This document shows positions 46,887 to 58,530 of a stretch of DNA of 64,000 nt, one piece after another. The notes below the pieces were generated by a model. It had not been told where the DNA came from. It worked only from the letters and a program-made list of their open reading frames with translations, and did not search any database. The translations under genes and the position numbers were made by a program. Within the stretch, counting starts at the first letter, position 1, and each line of letters opens with the position of its first letter. The DNA is taken from NCBI RefSeq assembly GCF_021462225.1, contig NC_061813.1, positions 24,266,442 through 24,330,441 on the forward strand, written 5' to 3'. Source of the DNA: Girardinichthys multiradiatus. Lineage: Eukaryota; Chordata; Actinopteri; Cyprinodontiformes; Goodeidae.

Positions 46887-47794
46887 CAAACACATTGCCT
46901 CTACTTCCACTGCTCTGAGCCCACTCTTCCTAATCCTCCCCTTGCTTGTCACAATGACACACCACAACCTTCGAGCCCAAGGTTTCAGCTCACTAGTCTC
47001 CTCTGCTTGCAACATGACAGTATTATATCAGTCCTTTCAGCAACTCAGCGACCTGCCCTGTTTCCAGTGTGACAGCAAGGTTCATGCAACCCTCCAAAAA
47101 ATAAAATCTGTATCTGCAGCCTCTGCAGGGATATGATTGTGGCTCTCTCTTGAGTGTGTGCACAGAGCTGTGGTAGTGAACTAACAGAGATGGATGGAGA
47201 ATGGCTCGTAGTGCTTGGCATAGGTAATCAGCTGGAATGCTGGCACATGCAGAACAACACCTGCTGCTGAAAGGAATAGCCCAAGCTAATTGCAAGAGAG
47301 TGATGAGGGTCTATAGCTGCTGCAAACTCCGCAGACAGCTCAGCCTAATGCAATTAGCCGCAATGTTCTCCTGCAGCAATATTGCATTATGGTTTTTTAC
47401 ATTTAATTTAGCCGGTGCAAAATGAAACGGTATCAGAGAAAAGAGATAATGAGAGCAAACTGATAGTGAAATCTGCCCGGTGTTGGGAGGCTAATAATGA
47501 GACAATGAAACACAGTAGCTGACAACATGGTGTGCTCTAGTTTAACATCTTAATAGTGTCATTAGAAAGATGCTTCTTTGTGTTTTTGCTCCCAACCAGG
47601 AAGACTGCAGCAGATTCTTGTATTTTCTGTCCTATTCTAAAATACATTAGAAAATGGTCCAAAACTTATTTTATTTTCTGTTTTTATGAGCATTTTCTTT
47701 TATTTCCTTCTCTAAGAATACTTGCTCCATGCAAGCCTAAAAAACACATTTCCAACCATCCAGTGTCTTCTGCTTGTCCATGATTGTGGGGGTA
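46887..47794. other. No gene; possible conserved non-coding block
   Basis: The part at about 47335-47480 contains TAATGCAATTAGC and GCAATATTGCATTATGG, homeodomain/POU-type words in non-repetitive sequence, the look of a vertebrate enhancer. No exon was recognised. Confidence 0.4.
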
Positions 47795-48990
47795 ACAGGT
47801 CTAGGGGGGAAACTCAGACTCCCCTTCTCCAACAATATTCTCATCTTATTCTGGGGGATTTCAAGGTGTTCCCAGGTCAGAAGGGATATGTAGTCCCTTC
47901 AACAAGTTAACTTGAAAACCTCCAAAGGGAGGCATACAGAAGGCGTCTTGATCAGATGCCCGAACCACCTAAACTGAATCTTTTGATGCAAAAGAATGGC
48001 GGCTCTATTTTGAGATCCCCTTTAAGGCTGATACCAGCAACCCTGTGGAGGAAGCCCATTTCAGCCACTTGTATCACGTTTGTTTTGGGTCCTGATTCAT
48101 ATTTCATGACCATAGGTTAGAGTTTTAATGTGGACAGAACACTGAAACAAAAGTTTGCTTTTTGGCTCTTCTTTATTCTTCACAACAGATGGCTGTGTGG
48201 TGCCAAAACATCGCTACAGGGGCAGCTGCAGAGAAAGACATGAAGCAATGGTTGAGGGAAGAACATCAGAGGAAGACTTCTGGTGAGCTAGAGTGGCATT
48301 CGACTCCAGAGGAGTAAGCCGTTTTGTCTGTTTCTTGAAATATGAGAAATGTTTTAAAAACTAAACTTCAACTCTTTGTCTGCTATGGTTGTATAACGAG
48401 TAAGACTCCAGACGAGCCCCAGTTTGTCTGTCAATCTCCTGCTTCATCCTACTTACCCTTAAACTAGACACCAAGATACTTAAAATACTTGAAAAAGAAA
48501 GGAAAAGAAGACAGTTAAAATCCTTCACCTGAGGCAGACACTGACTCTGAGGGACCAATCCGCCTTTCTTTTGTTTGAGACCCATGACTTCAGATGTAAA
48601 GGATATGATTCTTATTCTGGCCTCTTCACAAGCAGCCCTGAACCACTCTTGTGCAAGCTAAAGTTAATATTTTGAACTTGTCAACAGAACTACATTATTT
48701 GCAAAAAGCAAAGATGAGACCCTGAGGTTCCCAAGCCAGACCCCCTCCTCTTCGGTATACTATGAGATCCTGTCCATGAAAACCACAGGCAGGAAGGTGA
48801 TAAGGGGCACCCCAAGCCGAATCCAACCCACAGCGGGAACAAGCTTAAATGTGTGCCAAGACAACGGGTACAGCTCTTGTCTTCAGTATACAAAGACTGG
48901 GTAGCTCTTATTATTTAAACAAGGTACCCCATACATCACCCCTTTAAAATACATGACTCATTAGCCTTTTCCAGATCACAAATCAACTAC
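47795..48990 (-). mobile_element. Old Rex3 LINE relic
   Basis: Decayed Rex3 in the same orientation as the 17.1 kb copy. Matching landmarks in order: AAGGTGTTCCCAGGTCAG (47862), CCCGAACCACCTAAACTGAA (47960), TTCAGCCACTTGTATC (48060), GTTTGTCTGTCAATCTCCTG (48421), CACCTGAGGCAGACACTGAC (48526), TTTGCAAAAAGCAAAGATGA (48697) and GAGATCCTGTCCATGAAAAC (48765). The segment at about 48210-48360 has no counterpart in the other copy and may be an insertion. No frame survives. Confidence 0.85.
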
Positions 48991-49399
48991 GGACCTGACA
49001 ACAACGCTACCATGAAGCCCTTTGAAGTGCTATGTAGGTGTTGTCAACACATAATTTTGTCTGGTGAAGTAAATGTAAACTATTATTAAGGGGCTCAGTA
49101 TTTTATTGTGTGTTTTAGTTGGAAGCTCTGTACTGCTTTCCATGTTTGAGACTCTTATTTTAAAGTAGGAAAGGAAATAGTTCTTAAGTTTCCTTGTTGT
49201 GTTGAATTATGGGTACTTGGTAGAGGAAAGAAAATGGTGACAGACAAAATACAAATGCGACTGGTAAAATTACTAATTACTAAAATTAACCTTTGTATGT
49301 TATCGGTGCTAACCTGAAGTCAAGGCTGAATTTGAACCTCTTTTGTTCAAAATAGAAAATACATTTAATAGCAAAACCTTAATTGGATAATTTCACATA

Positions 49400-49625
49400 T
49401 GACAGATATTCTTTAAAACACAGTTTGATATTTATTGAACCTTTATTCTATTAGTGAAAACACAAAATTTAAAATGCCTTTATGGTATTATGGTCACCCT
49501 AAAATTATATTGGGATAGAAGCTGCAATACATGAACCAATCAAACTTGGACAATTATTACAGATTCTTTGAAACACCATTTATGATTTGGAAAACCTTTA
49601 GTCTATTTCTGAAAACACACACACT
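49400..49625. repeat. Diverged direct duplication, period about 157 bp
   Basis: ACAGATATTCTTTAAAACAC...ATTAGTGAAAACACA near 49400-49465 recurs as ACAGATTCTTTGAAACACC...ATTTCTGAAAACACA near 49558-49620. Confidence 0.6.
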
Positions 49626-50199
49626 CACAAATGGTTTCTTAGGTCCAGAAATGTTGTTAAAATCTTGTCTTGTGTCATTCTCATGAACCCAATATTCCTT
49701 ATTACCTTATCCAGTCGCCTAGGTGAATAATCAACTAATAGTATTTGCACAATAAATGCTAATGTTTGTTAATAGAGTAGGATTTTTACTTGTTCTTTGA
49801 GCCTGTATTATAGTTCTCATTGAAGAGAATTGTGTTGTTTGCTGCTTGGTGGTTGAGGACGTGATAGCGGGGCCTTGACCCTATTAGAGAGCCTCGTCTA
49901 GGCTTCATGTGTCTTGCTCAGCTAAAGCAGCACAGCGAGACAAGCTGCTGCAGTGTAACTTTGCCCCTCTCCCATGCTTTGATTCATTATTCAGCACCCG
50001 AGAAGTCATCCTGCATTCCCACAGCAGCACAGAGAAACACGCAAACACTCAGCCGCACAGAGAGCAAATCCAAAAGCACCAATCTGAAAAAAAGAAAAGA
50101 AAATGACAAAAAATTAAAAACACAAACATACTGACATTTGAGCTTCTGCTGTTCATCTAAGGCATCAGAAAAATAAACACGAGACACGATAAGAAGGGT

Positions 50200-50200
<1 letters not shown>

Positions 50201-50238
<38 letters not shown>
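50201..50238. repeat. (CA)n microsatellite
   Basis: 19 uninterrupted units, followed by TGCACACACA. Confidence 0.95.
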
Positions 50239-50240
<2 letters not shown>

Positions 50241-52195
50241 CACACACAAACAAAAACACTGCCCCCTTCTGCCAGCCCTGCTGGCCTACATGCTGGATGG
50301 AAATGTTTTTTCCTAATGACTCTGTAATGACAGCGACTTATGTCCTTACCATAGTTGATTTGTTTCCTGGGTTTTAAGAGTAGATTATTTCCATGGTACA
50401 GACTTAGCGTAAGCTGTTCAGAAACCACAAGCACTGCACTTCAGTCCCGGTTTGGGATTTTAGCCAGGTCTAATCAGATTAAAGCACTGTTACTCCCCCT
50501 CCTCTTCACCCCTCCACCCTTCTTTTTCTTTTTTTCATACAGCATGCCACACTGCCCTCCGTCCTGCTGCATGAGCCAGAAGTAGGGAGCCAAAAACAAA
50601 TTGCTTTTAGTAGAAGCTGACAAGTATTTGTGTAGAAAAAAAATAAAAGGTTGTTTGGAGCAGATTAATTCTCCTTCACAGCAGAGGGTGGCTGCAAGGC
50701 TGCTGTACGCTGTTGCACGTTAGAGACGGGGAAAATATTCTCAGTTAATGTTGCAGATTAGTGAATAAACTACCTATAACCATTTTAGTGGCAGGTCGAT
50801 GCGGGTGACTTTGACAGACTCAGGTTTGAATGATTCTCAGCCTTCAGAAGAACAACCGTGTAAAACAAACCAACTGGATTCAAAATCTCCTCCAACCCAC
50901 TTTTAGAGCAAAGACCGTCCAAAGAAATATCCGGGCTGAATGTTCTCATCCAATCTCATTTCATTCTCCTGCTCTGCAAACCCTGTTGAGCAAATATAAT
51001 TTCAGACACATTCAGTTCTCATTAGTTTCACAGTCGTATAACAAATAGAAGAGAAATATCTTTCGAATTATATTTCTAGTACATAGTAACACCTCTCGCC
51101 TATGGGTTTTTGTTTTTACGTTCATCCTTGTGGTTGATGGGACAGAAGTCTCGACTTCTGACCTGTGAAGGGTTCTTTGTGGCCTGACCTGGATCCTTCA
51201 GCACGAATTAAACAAACAATGAAAAGCACCGTGCTGAATGATGGCTCCACGCGCCTTTGTGCCTCAGTTACAAAACCACTTCTGAAAGGGCTGCCTGGAT
51301 GACACACATGTCTGTAGAAATCGATCACATTTACTCAAGCCCCTGGGCCTTCCAAAAAGCTGGATTTAGAGCAAAAATAAATAAAGAAAATGCTGAAAAA
51401 AGAAGAAAGAGAATGAAGTGGAATCCCTTTTGCATTTGAAAACAGAATGGAACAAAAATGAATACGGGTGGGGTGCGTAGAAACACATCGGTTCAGGACT
51501 GCTTTGCAGACCCCGGTGTGCACTCATGCGGCAAATTTCATCAGCAGTAGCTGTATTGATTTTTAAACCTTGGAAATATAAGACCAGGGAAGTCGGCCGC
51601 AGAGATATCCATGGATGTTTGGGTTAGTTATCTGCGCCTCTCCCTTGTCTCTGCCTTCTTCCAGGGAGCGTGAGCAAGTCGCTGCTCTCTGAATTGCTTG
51701 ACAATGCTTGGATAACCCAGGGCTGAGCTTCATAGACAAGATACCAGACTGAAAAGACAGACTATGAATCCGACACTAGAAAGAATCAATACCCCTTCTG
51801 CGTGTACAGTGAACAGAAACCCAGCTAAGCTCCTGCTAACTTCACTGTTAAATCTTATAGTTTACCTCAAAGGTTTGGATTTTAAAGTCATGTTTTATGA
51901 TGTTATTGGCAGTAATTGTGCCGGATTTTTAATAGAAGGATCCTATTTTGGTATGAGTGTAGAAAAATCAAGTGAAAGGCTAACAAATGAAAGTATTTAC
52001 ATCCGTCAGATTGCAAGACTTGGAAAAACACATTTATGTACCATCTTCAATGCCATTGAACAACTGACAGCCTCATGCAAAATCCAAAGGTTTACTCCTT
52101 GGTAGACATAGAGTGGATGGACATGTTGCAGCTGATTAGGTTAAATGACAGAGCCGATAACTTGCTATCACTGGATTGGACAACCATTAGCCAAA

Positions 52196-52760
52196 AAAAA
52201 AAACACCCCCCACCATTAGACCACCACCAGCCTGAATAGCTGATACTTGGCAGGATGGATCAATTCTTTCATGTTCTTTAAGCCAAATTGGGACCAGAAA
52301 ATTGCCGCTACAATCAAGATTCATCACACTAGGCAAGAATTTTCTAATCCTATACTGTCATATTTTAGGGGGCCTGTATAAATTATAGTTTTAGCTTCCT
52401 TTTCTTAGCTGGTAGGATTTGCCCAATGTGGACTTTTGCTGCTGCTGTAGGTGCTGTGTTCGATGTTAGACGTATTGTGTTTTCAGAGATGGTTTTCCCC
52501 ATGCCTTTATTGTAAAGAGTGGTAATTTGGGTTCATGTTCCCTTTGCATCATTTTAAATAGTTCTGGCCATTCTCCTCTAACAACAAAGCCACACAACTG
52601 CAGCTCACTGGATGTTTTGTCAAATTCAGAGAGATGGTAGTGGATGAAAATCCCAATATGTCAACAATTTCTGAAACACTTAGACCACCAACAATCATCC
52701 AACTTTAAAAGTCACTTAAATCCCCTTTTCATCCAATTCTGATCCACAGCTGAACTTGAC
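52196..52760 (-). mobile_element. Tc1-like transposase relic (N-terminal half, antisense)
   Basis: The plus-strand sequence is antisense to a Tc1 lineage distinct from the others here. From right to left come the start region (SDF-type, near 52720), the first helix-turn-helix with FRNC/SISE-type text near 52660, and the SSERQLCGR-like linker near 52600. Next is the second DNA-binding block with GCTGCTGTAGGTGC near 52443. The LRLQFAQAHQ-like block (near 52395) and SDESRF with the first aspartate (near 52320-52340) follow. The VQAGGGGVMVWG-like block lies near 52195-52245. The remaining core, the C-terminus and both inverted repeats are absent. Confidence 0.8.
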
Positions 52761-54686
52761 TGTGTATATACAACTATACAACAAAAACAAATAAAAGAAA
52801 ATGTATGTGTAGCCCAATGTAAGAAGACTCTCAAGTGCAGAAGGAGGGGCTCAGCCAGTGGAGCATTCATGCAAGAACCACCACTGGCATTGCTAGATGG
52901 TTAATACTCACTTATATAGTGATGCATCTCAAGAATATGGAAACGTGAGTTGTTTTGAACAGCTAAAATAAGTCTGACCACTGCTCTCACAATTTGTTGA
53001 CTTTTCTACAGACTCATCAAAATTTGATATTATAAGACTACAGCTAAGGAACCATTAACTGTAATAACATCACAGAACATAATAAAAAACCTAACTATCC
53101 TTTTAAACCTTTTCTTTTCAAATCTGATTAGTTTATAAGTAACAAAGACTGGACACGCCTCAATAACTAATGATGAGTGACTTCTAGATCTCCTGTACTT
53201 AAAATCCAACTGCATTTCTGGCTATTAGCATGTCCTGGTGTTCAAAAACCTTAAATCCTATTTCTGTGACAGGCCCATCACCCGCTAAAGTCACAAAACT
53301 ATTAAATTTGTAGAGGGGGACAGGTGTGGCAGCTGAGTCTGTCCCCACGGTTTGGATTGCTTTGTAGCTGTTTTGGGATGCATTCTAGTCGTCTGTGAGG
53401 CTCAGCGGTGAAGATGTTGAGAGTTGGTGTTAGACAGTTCTGTTCGTTATGATAGCAATGATGACAGCATTTGAGTCACTGTTTGGAGCTAGATTAGGAG
53501 ATAGAAAGCAGTTCAGGTCCCCTTCTGTTGGGAATGCAGCTTTCCTTTAAACATTAAATAAATTAACAACCTCAAGGCATGTGAACCTTTTGGTTCACTT
53601 GGGGTCAAGGTTGGGCGAAAGCAGTGTCCAGTTATATTGTTTTGACTTCCATATACGAACTCATCCATCTGCAGAGCTCTGACCTTGCTTTCCATCACTA
53701 ACGCACTGGGAGTACCGAGTCAAGAAACAATATGAGTGATGGTGCCCTTGCAAACACGCCGAAGTGATTTCCTATTAGACCTCTACGTGTCGAGGTTATC
53801 TGTATGACAAAGCAACTTTCTCCTCTTTGCATTTTCATGAGTCAACTGGCAAGAGGTGGATGAAAGAGAAGTGTAGCGGTTGGTGACCTCGAGGTCAGAG
53901 GGTAGAGGGCTCCAGCTGGTCACACTGCCTCCTCACTGACTGATTCTCCATCCACCCCATTGTGTTCGGCGTGTGCCTATTGTTCTGCGGCTGCATTAAA
54001 ATGCATAAATTCCTGTCAGCCATTTCACTGCTAGTTGACCTTATTAGCTAAGGTGAATGTATAAAACATGAAGTTTTAGGATCATTAACTGTATCAGATT
54101 CGCTTAAAGAGAAGATGCTTGACAGGGAAAATAGCTGCTATATATCTGGGGCAACATTCGGCATTTACAGTGAAATCATTAAAACATACAGATCCTCGGT
54201 GATGATGGGGAGAAACATCTAGACGTCACCATCCAATGAATGTGTATAATATTTGTTGTGCACTGTGGAATCATCCCATTGTATGCGCTTGTCACCCTGC
54301 CCCCCACTCTCCTCTCCTTATTTTTTCTTCCCTGCATGCTTCTCCCAGAGCGTACACAGACCATCTGCAGTGAGAGAGAGGAGGAGAGGCTTAGCAAGGT
54401 GAGAGGGGAGGCGAGAAGAGGTGGTGATACTTGGTAATTGGGGTGCACCCCTGTCACAGTTGACCTGGAGGATGCTGAGGATAAAATGTAGTCCATTTTC
54501 TCTTTGCTGTCCTGGGACTGACAGCTTGCTGAGTCGTGGTTCTGGTGGACCTAACTGAGGGCTGTCACCCTCTGCTCGCACCCTTACAGCACAAAACAAC
54601 CAGTTCCTGCAAGGGTTATCTCTGCAAAAACATTGCTCCATGTCCATGATGGACTTCTGCCTAAAGGCTGGATATGAATTAGACAT
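52761..54686. other. No gene or element recognised
   Basis: Short open frames only. Unassigned. Confidence 0.45.
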
Positions 54687-54935
54687 AAAGTGCCTTGCAA
54701 ACCACTCTTAAACATGTTCATATTTTGTCAACCACAAAATCCACAAAAATTTAGTTTATTGAGATTTGTAGCAATAAATGCAGCACGTAATTGTGAATGT
54801 GAGTAAAAAGATACATAGTTTTAAATTTTTATACAATGTTTATACAAATAAAAATCTACAAAGTGTGGTCTGCATATGTATTTAGCCCCCATTTAGCCTG
54901 ATACCCCTGAATAAAACCATTTCAGATGTGTTATC
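54687..54935 (+). mobile_element. Tc1-like inverted repeat and leader fragment
   Basis: Begins AGTGCCTTGCAAACCACTCT and keeps TTTTGTCAACCAC, ACGTAATTGTGAATGTGAG, AAATAAAAATCTACAAAGTG and GCCCCCATTTAGCCTGATAC in the order of the inverted repeat and leader of the same Tc1 group as the 33021 and 60498 copies. No transposase text follows. Confidence 0.65.
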
Positions 54936-55660
54936 TTAAAGAGGGTGTGGAGGATTTAATGCTTCTCCACAAAAAACATGGCCCTCATCATTAGAAGAAC
55001 ATCTTCCTAAAAAACCGAGGCTGATGTTGCGGGGGATAAAGAGTGTATATATTTAGATCCCTGAGTTGCTGCCCCTTTGTGTTCTTCCTGATTTGTTCTA
55101 ATGTGGAAGAATAATCCAGCAAAACCTGATTATGCATGTATTATATTACTTAAAATTGCAATATTCTTAATGCCACATTTGCAGCCGAAATGCAGTGGAA
55201 GCAGCTTACGAATCTTAACCTCCGAAAGTGTTTTCTCTGTGAGCAAAAACGAACCGTGTAAATAATGTTTTCAGAAAAGAGATTGCTCCACCGATGAGGA
55301 CTGTATTTGTGAGACAGGACAAAGAAAAGGCTCACCAAGCAGCTGCTATACTTCTCCATATTTGTGTGTTATTGATTGTACACTCTGACCCAAATAGTTG
55401 CTCTAAAATGATTTTTTTTAACTTACGTTACTGTACTGAATCAATATAGTAACACTTTGCCACTTTCAGTGTGTTTCTGTGCAAGCCGATTTGTGTGTTT
55501 CATTAAAAACTCTCCAGTGGATTACAACAAAAATGAGAACACAGACAGGGGAGGGAGGAACAATTCAGCTGAGTTTCTACCTCAAAGCCTTACACCAAAA
55601 AAGTGATACAGACTGGACTAAAGAAAGCCAGATCCATAACCAGATATAGATGCAGATATA
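54936..55660. other. No gene or element recognised
   Basis: Unassigned sequence up to the next transposon. Confidence 0.45.
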
Positions 55661-56904
55661 CAGGGGTTGGACAATGAAACTGAAACACCTGTCATTTTAG
55701 TGTGGGAAGTTTCATGGCTAAATTGGACCAGCCTGGTAGCCAGTCTTCACTGATTGCACATTGCACCAGTAAGAGCAGAGTGTGAAGGTTCAATTAGCAG
55801 GGTAAGAGCACAGTTTTGCTCAAAATATTGAAATGCACACAACATTATGGGTGACATACCAGAGTTCAAAAGAGGACAAATTGTTGGTGCACGTCTTGCT
55901 GGTGCATCTGTGACCAAGACAGCAAGTCTTTGTGATGTATCAAGAGCCACGGTATCCAGGGTAATGTCAGCATACCACCAAGAAGGACGAACCACATCCA
56001 ACAGGATTAACTGTGGACGCAAGAGGAAGCTGTCTGAAAGGGATGTCCAGGTGCTAACCCAGATTGTATCCAAAAGACATAAAACCACGGCTGCCCAAAT
56101 CACGGCAGAATTAAATGTGCACCTCATCTCTCCTGTTTCCACCAGAACTGTCCGTCAGGAGCTCCACAGGGTCAAACCTTTGGTCACTCATGCCAATGCC
56201 AAAACGTCGGTTTCAATGGTGCAAGGAGCGCAAATCTTGGGCTGTGGACAATGTGAAACATGTATTGTTCTCTGATGAGTCCACCTTTACTGTTTTCCCC
56301 ACATCCGGGAGAGTTACGGTGTGGAGAAGCCCCAAAGAAGCGTACCACCCAGACTGTTGCATGCCCAGAGTGAAGCATGGGGGTGGATCAGTGATGGTTT
56401 GGGCTGCCATATCATGGCATTCCCTTGGCCCAATACTTGTGCTAGATGGGCGCGTCACTGCCAAGGACTACTGAACCATTCTTGAGGACCATGTGCATCC
56501 AATGGTTCAAACATTGTATCCTGAAGGCGGTGCCGTGTATCAGGATGACAATGCACCAATACACACAACAAGACTGGTGAAAGATTGGTTTGATGAACAT
56601 GAAAGTGAAGTTGAACATCTCCCATGGCCTGCACAGTCACCAGATCTAAATATTATTGAGCCACTTTGGGGTGTTTTGGAGGAGCGAGTCAGGAAACGTT
56701 TTCCTCTACCAGTATCACGTAGTGACCTGGCCACTATCCTGCAAGAAGAATGACTTAAAATCCCTCTGACCACTGTGCAGGACTTGTATATGTCATTCCC
56801 AAGACGAATTGACGCTGTATTGGCCGCAAAAGGAGGCCCTACACCATACTAATAAATTATTGTGGTCTAAAACCAGGTGTTTCAGTTTCATTGTCCAACC
56901 CCTG
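55661..56904 (+). mobile_element. Tc1-like DNA transposon, complete ends (1244 bp)
   Basis: The ends begin CAGGGGTTGGACAATGAAAC on both sides and are inverted copies of each other over 31 bp without mismatch. Each is flanked by TA (55659-55660, 56905-56906). The inverted repeats are short, unlike the about 200 bp repeats of the 28427 and 60981 elements, so this is a separate lineage. It has one gene on the plus strand. Confidence 0.96.
55847..56852 (+). pseudogene. Tc1-like DDE transposase, frameshift and two stops
   Basis: The start MGDIPEFKRGQIVGARLAG opens a paired-type DNA-binding half: SVTKTASLCDVSRATVSRVM as the first helix-turn-helix, a CGRKRKL basic hook, then STRTVRQELHRV. A frameshift near 56195-56215 moves the text to another frame (RRFQWCKERKSWAVDNVKHV). 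It then reads FSDESTF (first D, near 56277), KHGGGSVMVWAAISW and VTAKDY followed by a TGA at 56472. After that come YQDDNAPIHTTR (second D, near 56545) and SPDLNIIEPLW (E, near 56657), then a TGA at 56751 just after LQEE, and a final open stretch ending in AKGGPTPY and the true TAA at 56850. Both TGA codons look like single-base changes of sense codons. Confidence 0.93.
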
Positions 56905-57100
56905 TAAGTCTTGGTAAAAGTGTCTAAAAAGCTTAGAAATAATTAGATCTGATATTGCTGCGGCATAATCCCACACTTAAACATGCATAATATATCCAGC
57001 TGTTTATTTAAATACATTTATTCAGAGAATAATGTTTTTTAACTGTTGGTACAAATGCTGCTATATTGACAATTTTTATTTCCATTCTGGGGTTAGTGTA
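56905..57100. repeat. Dispersed repeat, unnamed family (copy 4)
   Basis: GGTAAAAGTGTCTAAAAAGC, then ATTGCTGCGGCATAATCCCA and ATACATTTATTCAGAGAATA, in the order seen at about 2.97, 28.06 and 34.96 kb. It starts directly at the edge of the 55661-56904 transposon, so the transposon may have inserted at its end. Confidence 0.5.
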
Positions 57101-58175
57101 ATCTAGCTAATCCATCTGTTTCCAACAGTTTTGCATGGGACTGCATGGAACATGTATAAGCATTTTTTGATTTTGATACTTTTTAAATTTATCTCAGTTT
57201 CCGGGAGCTTATAATTAGTAATCCTTGGGTTTTTGTTTTCTTTGGTGTAAATTTGACATCAAATAAATTTTGTTCTCCAGGCTGGACGAGGACTTGTATT
57301 TATCAGTGCATCTTGGAGTCAAAAAGTCTCCATAACAACCATTAGACTGAGTTTGGGAGTGATGTCAGGGAAACGTCCGTTCCTCTCCTACATTACAATC
57401 TTAAACATATAAAGTTTGCTGAACTCTTCTGGGACTTTATTCAGAACCAAGATTGAGGTTTTTGTCATTTAACACTTGAGGTGGGTGGAGATAAATATAT
57501 AGAAAAGCACTTTGTGCCAAAATGTAAGAATGATGGAGAATCTGTCATCCCACTGGACTGTTTCTCTTCCTAAAGCTGCGGGAAAGGTTTTTATTTATAT
57601 AGCATCTTTCACAGATAAAAAAAAGTGCTGCACGCAAGAACAGGGCAAAAAATTAAAACATGATTAAAAACACAAATTATATATTACAGATAAGTGAAAA
57701 CTAATAAAATATAGCATTCAAGACGATCCCAATTAAAAAACAAACAAACATTGGAACAACTTTTCAGCTGCTTTTTAAGTTTAAGACTCTCAGGACAGTT
57801 TTCTATCAGCTCCTTGGGGCAATGTTGGTTTGAGGACCCGAGGGGTCAAGTATGTTGCTTTATCTGTTCAGTATGAGAGAAAAGAAATTGACATTTTAGA
57901 ATTAATTGTAAAATGAAAAGTTAGGAGTATTGCTGCAGAGTTTTGGATCAAACAAAGGTGATCCAGCGCTTTTCTCTCTATGTGTGTGAAAAGTGTGTTA
58001 CTGTAACCTAGGAGAGATTAAATGAAAGCCTAAACAACCATTTCAAGTTCACATTTTGACCTCTACTACCTTAGTTTGGAAACATTTCTCAACTATAAAA
58101 ACAGTTCAAGATCATTTGTTTTCAGGTGACCTTAAAGAGGCACTAGTGGACTCTGCCAGTAAACTGAAAATGGGT
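57101..58175. other. Unassigned, with LINE-like non-coding text at 57.6-58.1 kb
   Basis: TTTATTTATATAGCATCTTT at about 57590 and ATTGCTGCAGAGTTTTGGAT at about 57928 resemble portions of widespread teleost LINE-associated repeats. The match is loose and no protein can be read. Confidence 0.35.
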
Positions 58176-58530
58176 CGTCATTTGGTCTTTAAGCTGATAA
58201 TGTTCCAAATCATATGTTGCTAAAACAATACAGAAATGGTTCTACAGGCACAAAACTAACCTTATTCATGACAATCACAGTGCCCAGACTTAAATCATGC
58301 AAAAAACCAGTGGGGTGACTTTAGGAGAAGAAAGCATCAGGGAGAAGCCAAGACTCTGGATAATCTAGATATATATTTACCTCTTGGTATGCCCCAACCT
58401 TTGAAATGTGACTGGAAAATACTAAGGGCTGGCCTACTGGAAATAGCGGGTTTGTACAAAGTATTGGCAGCAGGGGTGCCAATAACTGTAATTTTGAAAT
58501 TTCTTAATATGAGATGTTTAAAATAGAATA
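58176..58530 (+). mobile_element. Tc1-like transposon relic (C-terminal part)
   Basis: Plus-strand landmarks in order are AATGTTCCAAATCATATGTT (decayed second-aspartate block), CCCAGACTTAAATCATGCAA (the SPDLNP-area), GGTGACTTTAGGAGAAGAAA and AAGACTCTGGATAATCTAGA. Next is GCTGGCCTACTGG...TTTGTACAAAGTATTGGCAG, and finally GGGGTGCCAATAACTGT, the start of the 3' repeat of a Tc1 lineage. N-terminal and core parts are absent. Confidence 0.65.

Larger units (their letters stand above)
48991..52195. other. Mostly unassigned; small duplication and CA tract
   Basis: A diverged duplication lies at about 49400-49625. A CA tract lies at 50201-50238. No exon or transposon was recognised in the remainder. 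Confidence 0.45.

Noticed and set aside
46746..47072. Open frame with a long Cys-Val run
   Set aside because: Translation of the TG microsatellite.
51764..52105. A 113-codon plus-strand open frame
   Set aside because: No recognisable motif, signal peptide or flanking splice sites. This length is expected occasionally by chance in 64 kb on six frames.
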